Origin: Nitrosomonadaceae bacterium
GTDB taxonomy: Bacteria; Pseudomonadota; Gammaproteobacteria; Burkholderiales; Nitrosomonadaceae
Assembly (NCBI GenBank): GCA_014237605.1
Contig: JAAZZR010000009.1
Span: 1-32,052, forward strand
Length of the DNA stretch: 32,052 bases
Reading direction: 5' to 3'
The translations under genes were made by a program, and so were the position numbers. Positions 9,893-20,801 of this stretch are shown here, piece by piece. The notes beneath the pieces were generated by a model that saw nothing but the letters and a program-made list of their open reading frames with translations, was not told where the DNA came from and searched no databases. Positions within the stretch are counted from its first letter, which is position 1, and every line of letters begins with the position of its first letter.

Positions 9893-10510
9893 ATGAAAAC
9901 TACAACTTCAATTATTTCATCCACTATGCCCAGACCAGACTTTGCTGCCATTGCTAATTTAGTTAAAGCCGGTTCAAAGGTGCTTGATCTGGGCTGTGGT
10001 GATGGATCATTATTACGTTATTTGAAAGATACTAAAGATATCCATGGCTATGGTGTAGAAATTAATGATGAGAATGTGCAGGCGTGCTTTAAAAATGGAA
10101 TAAATGTGATTCAGAATGATTTGGAGTCTGGGCTATCAAGTTTTGGATCCGGATCTTTTGACTACGTTATTTTGTCGCAAACATTGCAGGCAATGAGGCA
10201 TGCAGAGGGTTTGATAAAGGAAATGATGCGGGTAAGTAAGGAAGGTATCGTATCATTTCCTAACTTTGGATATTGGAAGAACCGTCTGCAAATACTATCT
10301 GGTCACATGCCTGTCTCAGAATTTCTACCGTATCAGTGGTTTGATACGCCGAATATTCATCTATGCACCCTCAATGATTTTGAGGAATTTTGTCGCCAGC
10401 ATGGCGCAAATATTCTTGAGCGTAGAATAATGAATGGAGATCATCAGGTCTTTTTCGTACCAAATTTATTAGGGGCGCTCGCATTTTACAGATTTGAACA
10501 GCAGAAATAA
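9893..10510 (+). CDS. metW: MetW-like methyltransferase-fold protein
   Basis: VLDLGCGDGSLLRYLK, DYVILSQTLQAMRHAEGLIKEMMRV and VSFPNFGYWKNR, downstream of metX. The start may be the ATG at 9926 (MPRPDFAAIANLV). Confidence 0.92.
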   Translation: MKTTTSIISSTMPRPDFAAIANLVKAGSKVLDLGCGDGSLLRYLKDTKDIHGYGVEINDENVQACFKNGINVIQNDLESGLSSFGSGSFDYVILSQTLQAMRHAEGLIKEMMRVSKEGIVSFPNFGYWKNRLQILSGHMPVSEFLPYQWFDTPNIHLCTLNDFEEFCRQHGANILERRIMNGDHQVFFVPNLLGALAFYRFEQQK

Positions 10511-10546
10511 TTTATCTTAAGCTTATTTGGGGATGAGGTTTATATC

Positions 10547-11923
10547 CTATTTTTCTGCAGTATCAAATTTCTCTTTCCCAGCAAGCCATACTAATATTAA
10601 TACTGGCAAGCCTAATAATGCCGTCCCAATAAAGAAATTAGCATAGCCATAAGTATCAACAAAATTTCCACTAAATCCAGCGACAAATTTTGGTAATAAA
10701 AGCATAACTGAACTAAATAATGCATACTGTGTAGCAGAGTATGCTGAATTAGTAAGCCCAGAAAGATAAGCAATAAAGGCAGAAGTGGCAATGCCAGCTG
10801 AAAGGTTATCTGCAGAGATAGTAAAAATTAATCCGGTTACATCATGCCCACGTCCAGCTAACCAAGCAAATAGCAGGTTGGTAGCGGCAGATAATAATGC
10901 CCCTAGGAAAAGTGTTCGCATGATACCTACCTTTGCCGTTAGCACTCCACCGATAGCCACACCTACTAATGTCATAACTATTCCATAGACTTTAGCTACA
11001 GTAGCCACCTCATCTTTGGTATAACCCATATCCACATAAAAAGAATTACTCATAATTCCCATAACTACGTCTGAGATACGATACACAGCTATTAATGCAA
11101 GAATTAATAATGCACGCTGGCCATGACGAACAATAAAATCACGGAATGGCGCAATTATTGCTCCATAAAACCAGACCAAAATTTGGGTCAGGTGGTTACT
11201 TAGATTCCAGTTTGAGATTTTTTTTCTAGCACGATCTTCATTCTCAGAAATAAGGAGATTAATAGGAACCTCTGGCTCACGGATGATAAGCGTAGTGATT
11301 ATTCCTACAGCCATACATGCAGCCATTATCAGATAAGCAATGCACCAAGGTGAATAATCATAAGTAGTCTCCGATGGATCCATAGCCGCTGCTATCCAGA
11401 GTACTCCTGCAGAAGATAGGATCATAGCCATACGATAGCCCGCCTGATAGGTTGCCGCCATAGCTCCTTGTAGTCTTGGTGCGACAGCCTCAATTCGGTA
11501 TGCATCAAGTGCAACATCTTGTGTTGCTGATGCAAAAGCTACTGCTAGGGCAAAAAAAACCATTTGTGTGAGGTTGTCTGCAGGATCTGTATTTGCCATT
11601 CCAATTAATGCGATGGTGATGGTTATTTGTGATAGCAGCATCCATGCACGCCTTCTCCCTAGCAGTCTAGTTAGTAACGGCAGAGATAGACGGTCAACTA
11701 GTGGTGACCATAGCCATTTAAATCCATATGCTAGCCCAATCCAGCTAAAGTAGCCTATTGTCGATCTGTCAATCCCTGCTTCTCTTAACCAGAATGAAAG
11801 AGTGCCTAGTATTAGAAGTAGTGGGAGCCCAGCAGAAAAGCCTAATGTAAGCATTCCCAACACCCTCGGATGACTGTAAATGCGAAATGCATGTAGCCAT
11901 TCTGAGAGGGCAGTAGGAATCAT
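10547..11923 (-). CDS. ampG: AmpG-like MFS permease (muropeptide/AmpG family)
   Basis: 458 aa. RVLGMLTLGFSAGLPLLLILGTLSFWLREAGIDRSTIGYFSWIGLAYGFKWLWSPLVDR and ATQDVALDAYRIE are AmpG signatures. Confidence 0.88.
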   Translation of the reverse strand: MIPTALSEWLHAFRIYSHPRVLGMLTLGFSAGLPLLLILGTLSFWLREAGIDRSTIGYFSWIGLAYGFKWLWSPLVDRLSLPLLTRLLGRRRAWMLLSQITITIALIGMANTDPADNLTQMVFFALAVAFASATQDVALDAYRIEAVAPRLQGAMAATYQAGYRMAMILSSAGVLWIAAAMDPSETTYDYSPWCIAYLIMAACMAVGIITTLIIREPEVPINLLISENEDRARKKISNWNLSNHLTQILVWFYGAIIAPFRDFIVRHGQRALLILALIAVYRISDVVMGIMSNSFYVDMGYTKDEVATVAKVYGIVMTLVGVAIGGVLTAKVGIMRTLFLGALLSAATNLLFAWLAGRGHDVTGLIFTISADNLSAGIATSAFIAYLSGLTNSAYSATQYALFSSVMLLLPKFVAGFSGNFVDTYGYANFFIGTALLGLPVLILVWLAGKEKFDTAEK

Positions 11924-12693
11924 ATTTTATAGTCGTAGTCGATAATAAGAGGAGAATGATCAGAGAATCTTTCTGATTTATAAATTGAAGCTCCCGTAGT
12001 TTTTTCTGCGATACTAGGTGTACTTATTTGATAGTCAATGCGCCAACCTACATTCTTGTCCCATGCACTTCCTCGATTGGACCAAAATGTATATTGGTCT
12101 GGTTCTTGATTAATTGTTCTAAACACATCAACAAATTTTAGTTTGTCTAGGATCCTAGTGAGCCATGCGCGTTCTTCTGGTAAAAACCCAGAATTCTTTT
12201 GGTTGGATCTCCAGTTTCTTAGATCTATTTCTTTATGGGCAATGTTCCAATCACCGCATAAAATAATTTCCCTACCACTTTCAGTAAGTTTTTTGAGTAA
12301 GGGATAAAATTTTTTCAGGAAAAAGAACTTTGCTTCTTGGCGATGCTCTCCACTAGAGCCAGAAGGAAAATAAACTGAGATTACGCTCAGATTATTAAAA
12401 TCAGCGCGCAGATATCGCCCCTCAGTATCAATCTTATTAATGCCAACGCCCTCAACAATTTTGTTAGGTTTATGTTTACAGTATATGCCTACCCCACTAT
12501 ACCCTTTTCGTTCAGCACAATGAAAATAGCCATGATAGCCTACAGGTGCAAGCATCTCATTGCTGAGATCAATAACTTGGGCCTTAAGTTCTTGAACGCA
12601 GACAATATCAGCCTTCTGTTTTTGTAACCAGAGGAAGAAACCTTTCTTTGAGGCAGAGCGTACGCCATTCAGGTTAAGCGTTATAATTCTCAT
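11920..12693 (-). CDS. xth: Exodeoxyribonuclease III family protein
   Basis: 257 aa. MRIITLNLNGVRSASKKGFFLWLQKQKADIVCVQELKAQ, CGDWNIAHKEIDL and RIDYQISTPSIA...SDHSPLIIDY. It overlaps the AmpG-like gene by 4 bp. Confidence 0.92.
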   Translation of the reverse strand: MRIITLNLNGVRSASKKGFFLWLQKQKADIVCVQELKAQVIDLSNEMLAPVGYHGYFHCAERKGYSGVGIYCKHKPNKIVEGVGINKIDTEGRYLRADFNNLSVISVYFPSGSSGEHRQEAKFFFLKKFYPLLKKLTESGREIILCGDWNIAHKEIDLRNWRSNQKNSGFLPEERAWLTRILDKLKFVDVFRTINQEPDQYTFWSNRGSAWDKNVGWRIDYQISTPSIAEKTTGASIYKSERFSDHSPLIIDYDYKI

Positions 12694-12719
12694 ATTTACT
12701 CTTTTAACTAGCCATTGTT

Positions 12720-13361
12720 ATGACAGATTTCAAGCAAGAATTTATCGAATTTTCAATTAGCCGCGATATTCTACGTTTTGGTGAATTCAAGACCAAAGCA
12801 GGTAGGATATCGCCGTATTTTTTTAATGCCGGACTATTCAATGATGGTCATTCCCTACGTAAGATTGGACAATTTTACGCGAAAGCTATTCTTACCGCAC
12901 AGCTTCCTTTTGATATGCTATTTGGTCCGGCATATAAGGGCATTCCTTTGGTCAGTGCTATTTCTATAACTTTATCGGAGGTTGGAAACAATTATCCATT
13001 CTGTTTCAATAGAAAAGAAGCAAAAGATCATGGTGAGGGTGGCAACTTAATTGGATCACCACTCTCTGGGAAAGTTCTAATCATTGATGATGTAATTTCA
13101 GCGGGCACATCAATACGTGAAGCTGTAGATTTTATCTGTGCAGCTGGGGCTAAACCCTGTGGCGTAATCATTGCCCTTGACCGTATGGAGCAGGGGGATA
13201 ATGGTTTATCAGCGATTCAAGAGATTAAAGAAATGTATGGTATTCCAGTTATTAGTATTATTAATTTGGATGATCTGATGACTTATTTACGGGGCAGGGA
13301 TGACCTGGTGGTTAATTTACGTGCTGTAGAAAATTACCGCGCACAATACGGAGTTGTTTAA
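12720..13361 (+). CDS. pyrE: Orotate phosphoribosyltransferase
   Basis: 213 aa. LRFGEFKTKAGRISPYFFNAGLF, FGPAYKGIPLVSAISI and PRPP motif VLIIDDVISAGTSIREA. Confidence 0.97.
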   Translation: MTDFKQEFIEFSISRDILRFGEFKTKAGRISPYFFNAGLFNDGHSLRKIGQFYAKAILTAQLPFDMLFGPAYKGIPLVSAISITLSEVGNNYPFCFNRKEAKDHGEGGNLIGSPLSGKVLIIDDVISAGTSIREAVDFICAAGAKPCGVIIALDRMEQGDNGLSAIQEIKEMYGIPVISIINLDDLMTYLRGRDDLVVNLRAVENYRAQYGVV

Positions 13362-13371
13362 TTAAGAGACG

Positions 13372-13428
13372 TAATGGAATAAAAGAAATATACTTACATG
13401 CCATAATTTTTATTTTTTTATTCCATTA
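13372..13428. repeat. 13-bp perfect inverted repeat with 31-bp loop (convergent pyrE/DUF393 intergenic)
   Basis: TAATGGAATAAAA (13372-13384) and TTTTATTCCATTA (13416-13428). Confidence 0.75.
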
Positions 13429-13547
13429 GGACCTGCTGCAAACATAAGAAATGTATTGGTAAAAGAAGATTTAGATCCCAGGTGGGGTGATAACTTAGAA
13501 GGGGTAATTTGAATAGATGTCTATATAGCTAAAGAATAGATATGACA

Positions 13548-13940
13548 TTACCAGTGTTTCTTGGAACAATTCCATCGGTATAGAAGCTTAGCAAAGGAAT
13601 TGTAAGTCCAGCGCGAGAATTGATTGAGAATAGGAAGCCGGAAAAGTTTGGCAAGCCAACGTTGACCGCTGGTCTGTGACCACAGGCATATGAATGCATC
13701 TAAACCAACATTAAGCTGGCCATTAGTATTTTCGACGTAAAGTTTCTCCCGAACTTGATTTAACGAAACATCAATTTTAGTCAGTGCCTCCGGGTTTGTG
13801 TGCACGTCAATCCATCTAATGTTATTAAGCCCACAGGCTTCCATGCGTTTACGTTGATCTGTAATGCCCGCATTACAGATAGGGCACGCACTATTGTAGT
13901 AAACTTTATTGGGCATAATTTGATATAAATTTATACACAT
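13548..13940 (-). CDS. DUF393-family (thiol-disulfide oxidoreductase DCC-like) protein
   Basis: 130 aa with VYYNSACPICNAGITDQRKRM (CPxC near the N-terminus) and a conserved C-terminal region. Confidence 0.75.
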   Translation of the reverse strand: MCINLYQIMPNKVYYNSACPICNAGITDQRKRMEACGLNNIRWIDVHTNPEALTKIDVSLNQVREKLYVENTNGQLNVGLDAFICLWSQTSGQRWLAKLFRLPILNQFSRWTYNSFAKLLYRWNCSKKHW

Positions 13941-14039
13941 AAAGATACAATTTATATATTCCTAATTTATTTGTTAATCCTAGGGAGGGGTGAAGATCTA
14001 ATTTTAGAGATTGTTAAAAACTAAAATAGGAAACCAAAA

Positions 14040-15359
<1,320 letters not shown>

Positions 15360-15453
15360 TTAAGATGTTCCCTATCATGAGTTAACATTAGAATTTTAAG
15401 AAAATAATAATCTCTTTAGTAAATACTTCAAGAAATAAAACTTATGGAAAAAA

Positions 15454-16626
15454 CTAGATATTAATAATTTTCCAGGCTTTATCTTTCAGTATTAATTTTT
15501 TGTCACAGTTATATGTATCTTTGCTTTTTCCATGCATTGGTAATTTCACTATTACAATTTTTCCATTCTTGCGTAGTTGTGTAATCTTTTTCTCAAGTGC
15601 CTTATCATTCTTTCTGTAGGGGGCCAGAATGCCTTTAGGGTAAGGACCAGGAGATTTTTTTATTCTTGATAGCTCACGTAGATCTATACTAAATCCGGTA
15701 GCTGGACGGGCCCGTCCAAACACTTTTCCAATATCATCATAACGTCCACCTAGTGCAATTGCATTAGGGTGATTATTGGCATATGCCGAAAATACCACGC
15801 CATTATGGTAATGATAGCCCCGCAAGTCCGACAGATCGAATGCTAAAGTACCTGCTGGCACTTTCAACTCAGCGGCTACAACTTCTAGTTCATCCAGTCC
15901 TTTTATAATTTCCGGATAATTAGGTAAATATTTTCGTGCCTTTTCCAGTATATTTTTATCTCCGTATAGCTTTGGTAATAACATTAAAGCTTGGCCAATT
16001 TTCTTATTTATATTTTTATCAAATTCTGAGCAGAGATCTTGTATTGTTGGGATATCCTTGGCTTGTATTGCACTAAATAATCCTGCTTCTATACTAGCAG
16101 GAATTTTCGCACCTCTAATAAGGCCGCGAAATACAGCCACATGACCAAGATCTAAATGGACCTTATCTATTTCTGATATTGCTAGAATTTGTAACATAAT
16201 ACGTTGGATTTCTAGATCGCTTTCAAGTCCAACGTGTCCGTATATTTCTGCTCCAATCTGGAGTGGCTCACGAGTACTAGTTAATCCTGTCGGCACAGTG
16301 TGCAGCACGCTACCTGCATAGCATAAACGGGTGACCCCCTCACAATTTAGCAAGTGGGCATCAATACGTGCAGTTTGAGGAGTTATGTCCGCACGCAACC
16401 CCATCATTTTTCCGCTTAACTGATCAACTACCTTGAACATGCGCAAGTTCATATCACTTCCGCTACCAGAGGTTAGTGATTCTACAAATTCCAGCATTGG
16501 AGGGGCTACTAATTGATAACCATGTACTAATAGCAAATCAAGAATTTCTCTGCGCATTAACTCTATACGCTGCGCTTCTGCAGGCAGAATATCTTCAATG
16601 TATTCGGGGAGGACCCAATTACGCAT
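15454..16626 (-). CDS. hisZ: ATP phosphoribosyltransferase regulatory subunit
   Basis: 390 aa. Class II HisRS-like fold: NWVLPEYIEDILPAEAQRIE, MGLRADITPQTARIDAH and ALGGRYDDIGKVFGRARPATGFSIDLREL. It lies next to purA. Confidence 0.92.
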   Translation of the reverse strand: MRNWVLPEYIEDILPAEAQRIELMRREILDLLLVHGYQLVAPPMLEFVESLTSGSGSDMNLRMFKVVDQLSGKMMGLRADITPQTARIDAHLLNCEGVTRLCYAGSVLHTVPTGLTSTREPLQIGAEIYGHVGLESDLEIQRIMLQILAISEIDKVHLDLGHVAVFRGLIRGAKIPASIEAGLFSAIQAKDIPTIQDLCSEFDKNINKKIGQALMLLPKLYGDKNILEKARKYLPNYPEIIKGLDELEVVAAELKVPAGTLAFDLSDLRGYHYHNGVVFSAYANNHPNAIALGGRYDDIGKVFGRARPATGFSIDLRELSRIKKSPGPYPKGILAPYRKNDKALEKKITQLRKNGKIVIVKLPMHGKSKDTYNCDKKLILKDKAWKIINI

Positions 16627-16672
16627 ATTTATTATTTGGAAAAATTTTGGTTAGAAGTGTGATGATATGTGT

Positions 16673-16858
16673 TCATTTAACTAGGTATAGCAAACCTATA
16701 CCTAGTAGCATAGATGTCAGTCCTATGAAACGTACCTGATTGTCACTAGTCTCTGTCAATTTCTTGAAGGTATCACGCCAAATGTTAGGAAGCAAAAATG
16801 GTAATATTCCTTCCAGTACCAGCATTAAAGCAAATGCTATTAGTAAGGTGTCCCACAT
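16673..16858 (-). CDS. DUF2065-family small membrane protein
   Basis: 61 aa. MWDTLLIAFALMLVLEGILPFLLPNIWRDTFKKL...NQVRFIGLTSMLLGIGLLYLVK, located between hflC and hisZ. Confidence 0.85.
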   Translation of the reverse strand: MWDTLLIAFALMLVLEGILPFLLPNIWRDTFKKLTETSDNQVRFIGLTSMLLGIGLLYLVK

Positions 16859-16933
16859 TATTTAATAGCTCCAATAGTATAATTTCATATATTGAAGATT
16901 TTTTAAAAAACGTTTCTAATTGAAATCAATTAT

Positions 16934-17800
16934 CTACTTAGCATTTGAATTTTTCAAGTATTTGAAGAATTCAGAATTTGGCTCAAGTACCATCATGTCA
17001 CTCTTGTTCTGGAAGCTTTGCTTATAGGCCTCTAAGCTCCGATAGAAAGAGTAAAATTCAGGGTTTTTACTGAATGCTTCAGCATATATCTTTGTAGCCT
17101 TTGCATCCCCTTCACCTTTGTTTTTTTGCGCGTCCCGGTATGCTTTTGCCATAATTACTTCGCGTTGACGATCGGCATTGGAACGAATTTTTTCAGAATC
17201 TGCAAAACCAGTCGATCGTAGTTCATTAGCTACGCGCTTTCTTTCTGCTTCCATTCTTCTATAGACTGATTCGCTTACTTCTGATGGTAAATCAACACGT
17301 TTTAGACGTACATCTACCACTTCTACCCCAATATTACGGGCATCCGCATCCGCCTTTTGGCGCATTATTTCCATAATTTTGTCACGCTCACCTGAAATTA
17401 CCTCATGAACCGTGCGATTACCAAACTCATCTCGTAAGCTTGAATTTACAGTTTGTGCCAGGCGAACTCTAGCTAAGGCCTCATCCCCCTGTACACTTAT
17501 GTAGTACTGTTTTACATCAACGATGCGCCATTTAACAAATAAATCTACCAGTACATTCTTTTTCTCTGATGTGATAAACCGCTCTGGTTCTTCCGCGTCC
17601 ATGGTCAATATACGTGAATCAAAAAAACGTACATTCTGTACCATAGGAATCTTAAAATATAATCCAGGAGATGTCTTTACAGAGACAACTTCACCTAGTT
17701 GGAAGACGATCGCTCTTTGGCGTTGATCAACAATATATAGTGAAGAGCTGACGAGAAGAAACAATACAACAAGGACAGCTAATAATGTTTGACTTTTCAT
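16934..17800 (-). CDS. hflC: HflC, prohibitin/SPFH protease modulator
   Basis: 288 aa. SSLYIVDQRQRAIVFQLGEVV...PGLYFKIPMVQNVRFFDSRILTMD, directly downstream of hflK. Confidence 0.95.
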   Translation of the reverse strand: MKSQTLLAVLVVLFLLVSSSLYIVDQRQRAIVFQLGEVVSVKTSPGLYFKIPMVQNVRFFDSRILTMDAEEPERFITSEKKNVLVDLFVKWRIVDVKQYYISVQGDEALARVRLAQTVNSSLRDEFGNRTVHEVISGERDKIMEIMRQKADADARNIGVEVVDVRLKRVDLPSEVSESVYRRMEAERKRVANELRSTGFADSEKIRSNADRQREVIMAKAYRDAQKNKGEGDAKATKIYAEAFSKNPEFYSFYRSLEAYKQSFQNKSDMMVLEPNSEFFKYLKNSNAK

Positions 17801-19021
17801 TTATCTGGACTCCCGTTCACGAATTCGGAATGCTTCACGAGAACGCTGTGTACGAGCAGCACTGTTGGTAGGCTCTGGCAAAGCTGCCTGAGGAGGCGCT
17901 GCTGGCGCTACTGCAGCAGGTGTAGCAGTAGTAGTGTTACTTTTCTCTATCATCTTATCCAGCGGCAAATATAGTAAATTATTACTGCTCTTTGAGTCGA
18001 CTAATATTTTATTGGTCTTCGTTAGAACTTCTTGCATCATATCAAGGTAAAGACGATCACGAGTTACATCAGGAGCTTTATCATATTCAACCAATATCTG
18101 TTTAAATCGGTTGGCATCACCAGCAGAGTTCTCTATCACTCGTTGTTTATACCCCTCAGACTCTTCCATCAGGCGTGCTGCATTACCTTTGGCTTTTGGG
18201 ATAACATCATTAGCATAAGCCTCCCCTTCATTTTTCTGTCGCTCTTTATCCTGCCCTGCTTTAACCGCATCATCAAATGCTGCCTGAACCTGCTCCGGTG
18301 GCTGAGCGTTCTGCATAGTAACCTTGCTGATAGCAATCCCTATTTTATAGCGATCAAGAAGGCTCTGCATTAGTACAGTTGCTTTTGCTGCGACATCTTC
18401 CCGCCCTTCGTATAGGACGTAATCCATAGTACTTTTTCCAATAACTTCACGAATAGATGATTCTGCAGCCTGGAGTACTGCTTCATCTGGCTCGCGGTTA
18501 TTAAATAGGTATTCTTGGGGACTCTTAAGTATGTATTGCACAGCAAACTGAATATCAATGATATTTTCATCATCAGTCAACATTAATGATTCTTTCAGTA
18601 CCTTACTTGTTACATTCTTGCGGTATCCGATTTCAATTGTTCTCACTTGGCTTACGTTAACTAGCTCAACAGTCTCAGCTGGGTAGGGTAAATGCCAACT
18701 TAAACCTGCAGGAGTTGTTTCGCTGTATTGTCCAAAGCGCAGCGCTACCCCTCGTTGACCTTCATTAACAATGTAGAATCCACTAGCCATCCATAGCATT
18801 AATAAAATAACAAGGAGTACGCCAACACTTAAACCGCCACCAAGCCGTTTAAAATTATCTCCCCCACCACTATCACCATCTCCAGAGTTATTATTACTGG
18901 TACGCTTTTTATTTCCACCAAAAAGATCGTTAAGCTTTTTATTGACGTTACGTAACATTTCATCTAGATCAGGTGGACCGGAGCCGTTTCTTTTTCGTCC
19001 CCACTGCGGGTCATTTGCCAT
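17801..19021 (-). CDS. hflK: HflK, prohibitin/SPFH protease modulator
   Basis: 406 aa. N-terminal NDPQWGRKRNGSGPPDLDEMLRNVNKKLNDLFGG and SPFH domain ASGFYIVNEGQRGVALRFGQYSETTPAGLSWHLPYP. Confidence 0.96.
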   Translation of the reverse strand: MANDPQWGRKRNGSGPPDLDEMLRNVNKKLNDLFGGNKKRTSNNNSGDGDSGGGDNFKRLGGGLSVGVLLVILLMLWMASGFYIVNEGQRGVALRFGQYSETTPAGLSWHLPYPAETVELVNVSQVRTIEIGYRKNVTSKVLKESLMLTDDENIIDIQFAVQYILKSPQEYLFNNREPDEAVLQAAESSIREVIGKSTMDYVLYEGREDVAAKATVLMQSLLDRYKIGIAISKVTMQNAQPPEQVQAAFDDAVKAGQDKERQKNEGEAYANDVIPKAKGNAARLMEESEGYKQRVIENSAGDANRFKQILVEYDKAPDVTRDRLYLDMMQEVLTKTNKILVDSKSSNNLLYLPLDKMIEKSNTTTATPAAVAPAAPPQAALPEPTNSAARTQRSREAFRIRERESR

Positions 19022-19114
19022 AATGATATTTCTTCCAGTTATTGTGTTAATTAACTTCGACGAACAGAAAGCCTTGTAAGTTCCTTTGAAGTTAAGATTT
19101 GATGTAAGTATTAA

Positions 19115-19136
19115 TTATCAGATTATAATCTGATAA
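19115..19136. repeat. 22-bp perfect palindrome between hflX and hflK
   Basis: TTATCAGATTATAATCTGATAA is its own reverse complement and lies 4 bp beyond the hflX stop. Confidence 0.85.
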
Positions 19137-19140
19137 ACCA

Positions 19141-20328
19141 TTAATTGACTATAACGAGCTCATCGTCTAATACTTCAGCCTCAGGAAATATTTTACACCA
19201 TTGTGGAGTAGGCTGTTCAATTGTTTCAGCTAGAGCCATCCTAATAGAATCAAGCCCTTCGCCGGTTTTTGCACTTAAGCGAATTTGTACTATTCTACCA
19301 TACTCATTACGTCGACACCCAGACGTTCCTAATGATGATTCTGCTAAATCAATTTTGTTTAATACCAGAATTTGTGGAACTTCATCGGCCCCAATTTCTT
19401 GTAGTACTTTGTTTACTTCTTCGATTTGTTCTTCTCGATTAGGGCTACTTGCATCTACTACATGTAATAGTATATCTGACTGTACAGTCTCTTCTAATGT
19501 GGCTCTAAATGCAGCAATTAGAGTGTGTGGTAATTCCCGGATAAAGCCGACAGTATCAGAGATAACTATCGGGCCATGTTCCGGGATAAAGAATTTACGA
19601 GTAGTTGCGTCTAGTGTTGCAAAAAGTTTATTGGCAGCATAAGTTCGTGTGCGAGTCAGGCGATTAAACAAGGTCGATTTTCCCGCATTAGTGTAACCAA
19701 TAATGGAAACTGAAATAACTTGAGCACGTTTTCTTGTGCGCCTTTGAACATTGCGTCTGGATTGAAGCTTTTTAAGCTTTTCCTTAAGTAGTTTGACTCG
19801 TTTTCCAAGTAATCTCCGGTCTGTTTCAAGTTGAGTCTCGCCAGGACCACGTAATCCTATGCCGCCTTTTTGTCTCTCCAAATGAGTCCATCCACGCACT
19901 AAACGAGTAGCAAGATGTTGAAGCTGGGCTAGTTCTACTTGTAGCTTACCTTCATGACTTTTAGCACGTTGAGCAAATATATCTAGAATTAGGCTGGTGC
20001 GATCAATTACATGGCATTCTAAGGATCTTTCTAGATTGCGCTGTTGAACCGGAGAGAGGTTATTGTTAAATACTACTAATTTGGCGCCAGTTTGTTTCAG
20101 TAATTTAGCAATTTCATCTATTTTACCCTTGCCTGCATAGGTAGAAGGATTAGGCTTATATTGTTTGCTCTTTACTTCAGCAAGAATTGTAAGTTTATCA
20201 CTTATGGCTAATTGTCGTAATTCTTCTAAATCTTCTGAGTGCTTAATGTTGCTAATATTTAAATTGACGAGTATAGCTGTATTTGCATCATCTGTAGCGG
20301 CAGTACTATTGGCAGGATTATCAAGCAT
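19141..20328 (-). CDS. hflX: GTPase HflX
   Basis: [41 protein letters not shown] and [23 protein letters not shown]. The track ORF starts at 20394; the internal Met at 20328 overlaps the hfq stop by only 8 bp and fits better. Confidence 0.95.
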   Translation of the reverse strand: MLDNPANSTAATDDANTAILVNLNISNIKHSEDLEELRQLAISDKLTILAEVKSKQYKPNPSTYAGKGKIDEIAKLLKQTGAKLVVFNNNLSPVQQRNLERSLECHVIDRTSLILDIFAQRAKSHEGKLQVELAQLQHLATRLVRGWTHLERQKGGIGLRGPGETQLETDRRLLGKRVKLLKEKLKKLQSRRNVQRRTRKRAQVISVSIIGYTNAGKSTLFNRLTRTRTYAANKLFATLDATTRKFFIPEHGPIVISDTVGFIRELPHTLIAAFRATLEETVQSDILLHVVDASSPNREEQIEEVNKVLQEIGADEVPQILVLNKIDLAESSLGTSGCRRNEYGRIVQIRLSAKTGEGLDSIRMALAETIEQPTPQWCKIFPEAEVLDDELVIVN

Positions 20329-20566
20329 CTGGTATGCCTGGTGCCTCAAATGGAATAGAGAATGTTTTAGTGGGGACGACGGTAGAAATAGCATGCTTAT
20401 ATACCATCTGAGTAACTGTATTCTTTAAAAGAATTACATATTGATCAAAAGAGTCAATTTGTCCTTGTAATTTAATACCATTTACTAAATAAATTGATAC
20501 TGGAATATGTTCTGTCCGTAGGGCATTTAAAAACGGATCTTGTAATAATTGTCCTTTAGTTGTCAT
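20321..20566 (-). CDS. hfq: RNA chaperone Hfq
   Basis: 81 aa. [65 protein letters not shown]. Confidence 0.98.
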   Translation of the reverse strand: MTTKGQLLQDPFLNALRTEHIPVSIYLVNGIKLQGQIDSFDQYVILLKNTVTQMVYKHAISTVVPTKTFSIPFEAPGIPDA

Positions 20567-20661
20567 AAGGGTCTTCGTATTTTAATTATTAGAAAGTTTA
20601 CTTTACTTGATTTTTTGGAGTAAATCCATATTCCTTAGAGTATGAATAAATGAATTCACAC

Positions 20662-20678
20662 TTATGACTCAGTCATAA
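20662..20678. repeat. 17-bp palindrome (8-1-8) upstream of hfq
   Basis: TTATGACT-C-AGTCATAA between rppH and hfq. Confidence 0.8.
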
Positions 20679-20801
20679 TTTTAGAAAGATATTGTTTAAA
20701 ATTCATCTTTTATAAGGTGAGTTTTATATATCAACTATACAAAAGTTACTGTGACTAGCTAAATAGAAGAGGGGGCAGGTCTAGCTTGGTAATATGTGGT
20801 C

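Noticed and set aside
18032-18373. ORF-track 113-aa plus ORF
   Set aside because: Antisense to hflK; shadow ORF.
19145-19642. ORF-track 165-aa plus ORF
   Set aside because: Long, but fully antisense to hflX and rich in Ser/Cys/Thr as expected of a shadow frame.
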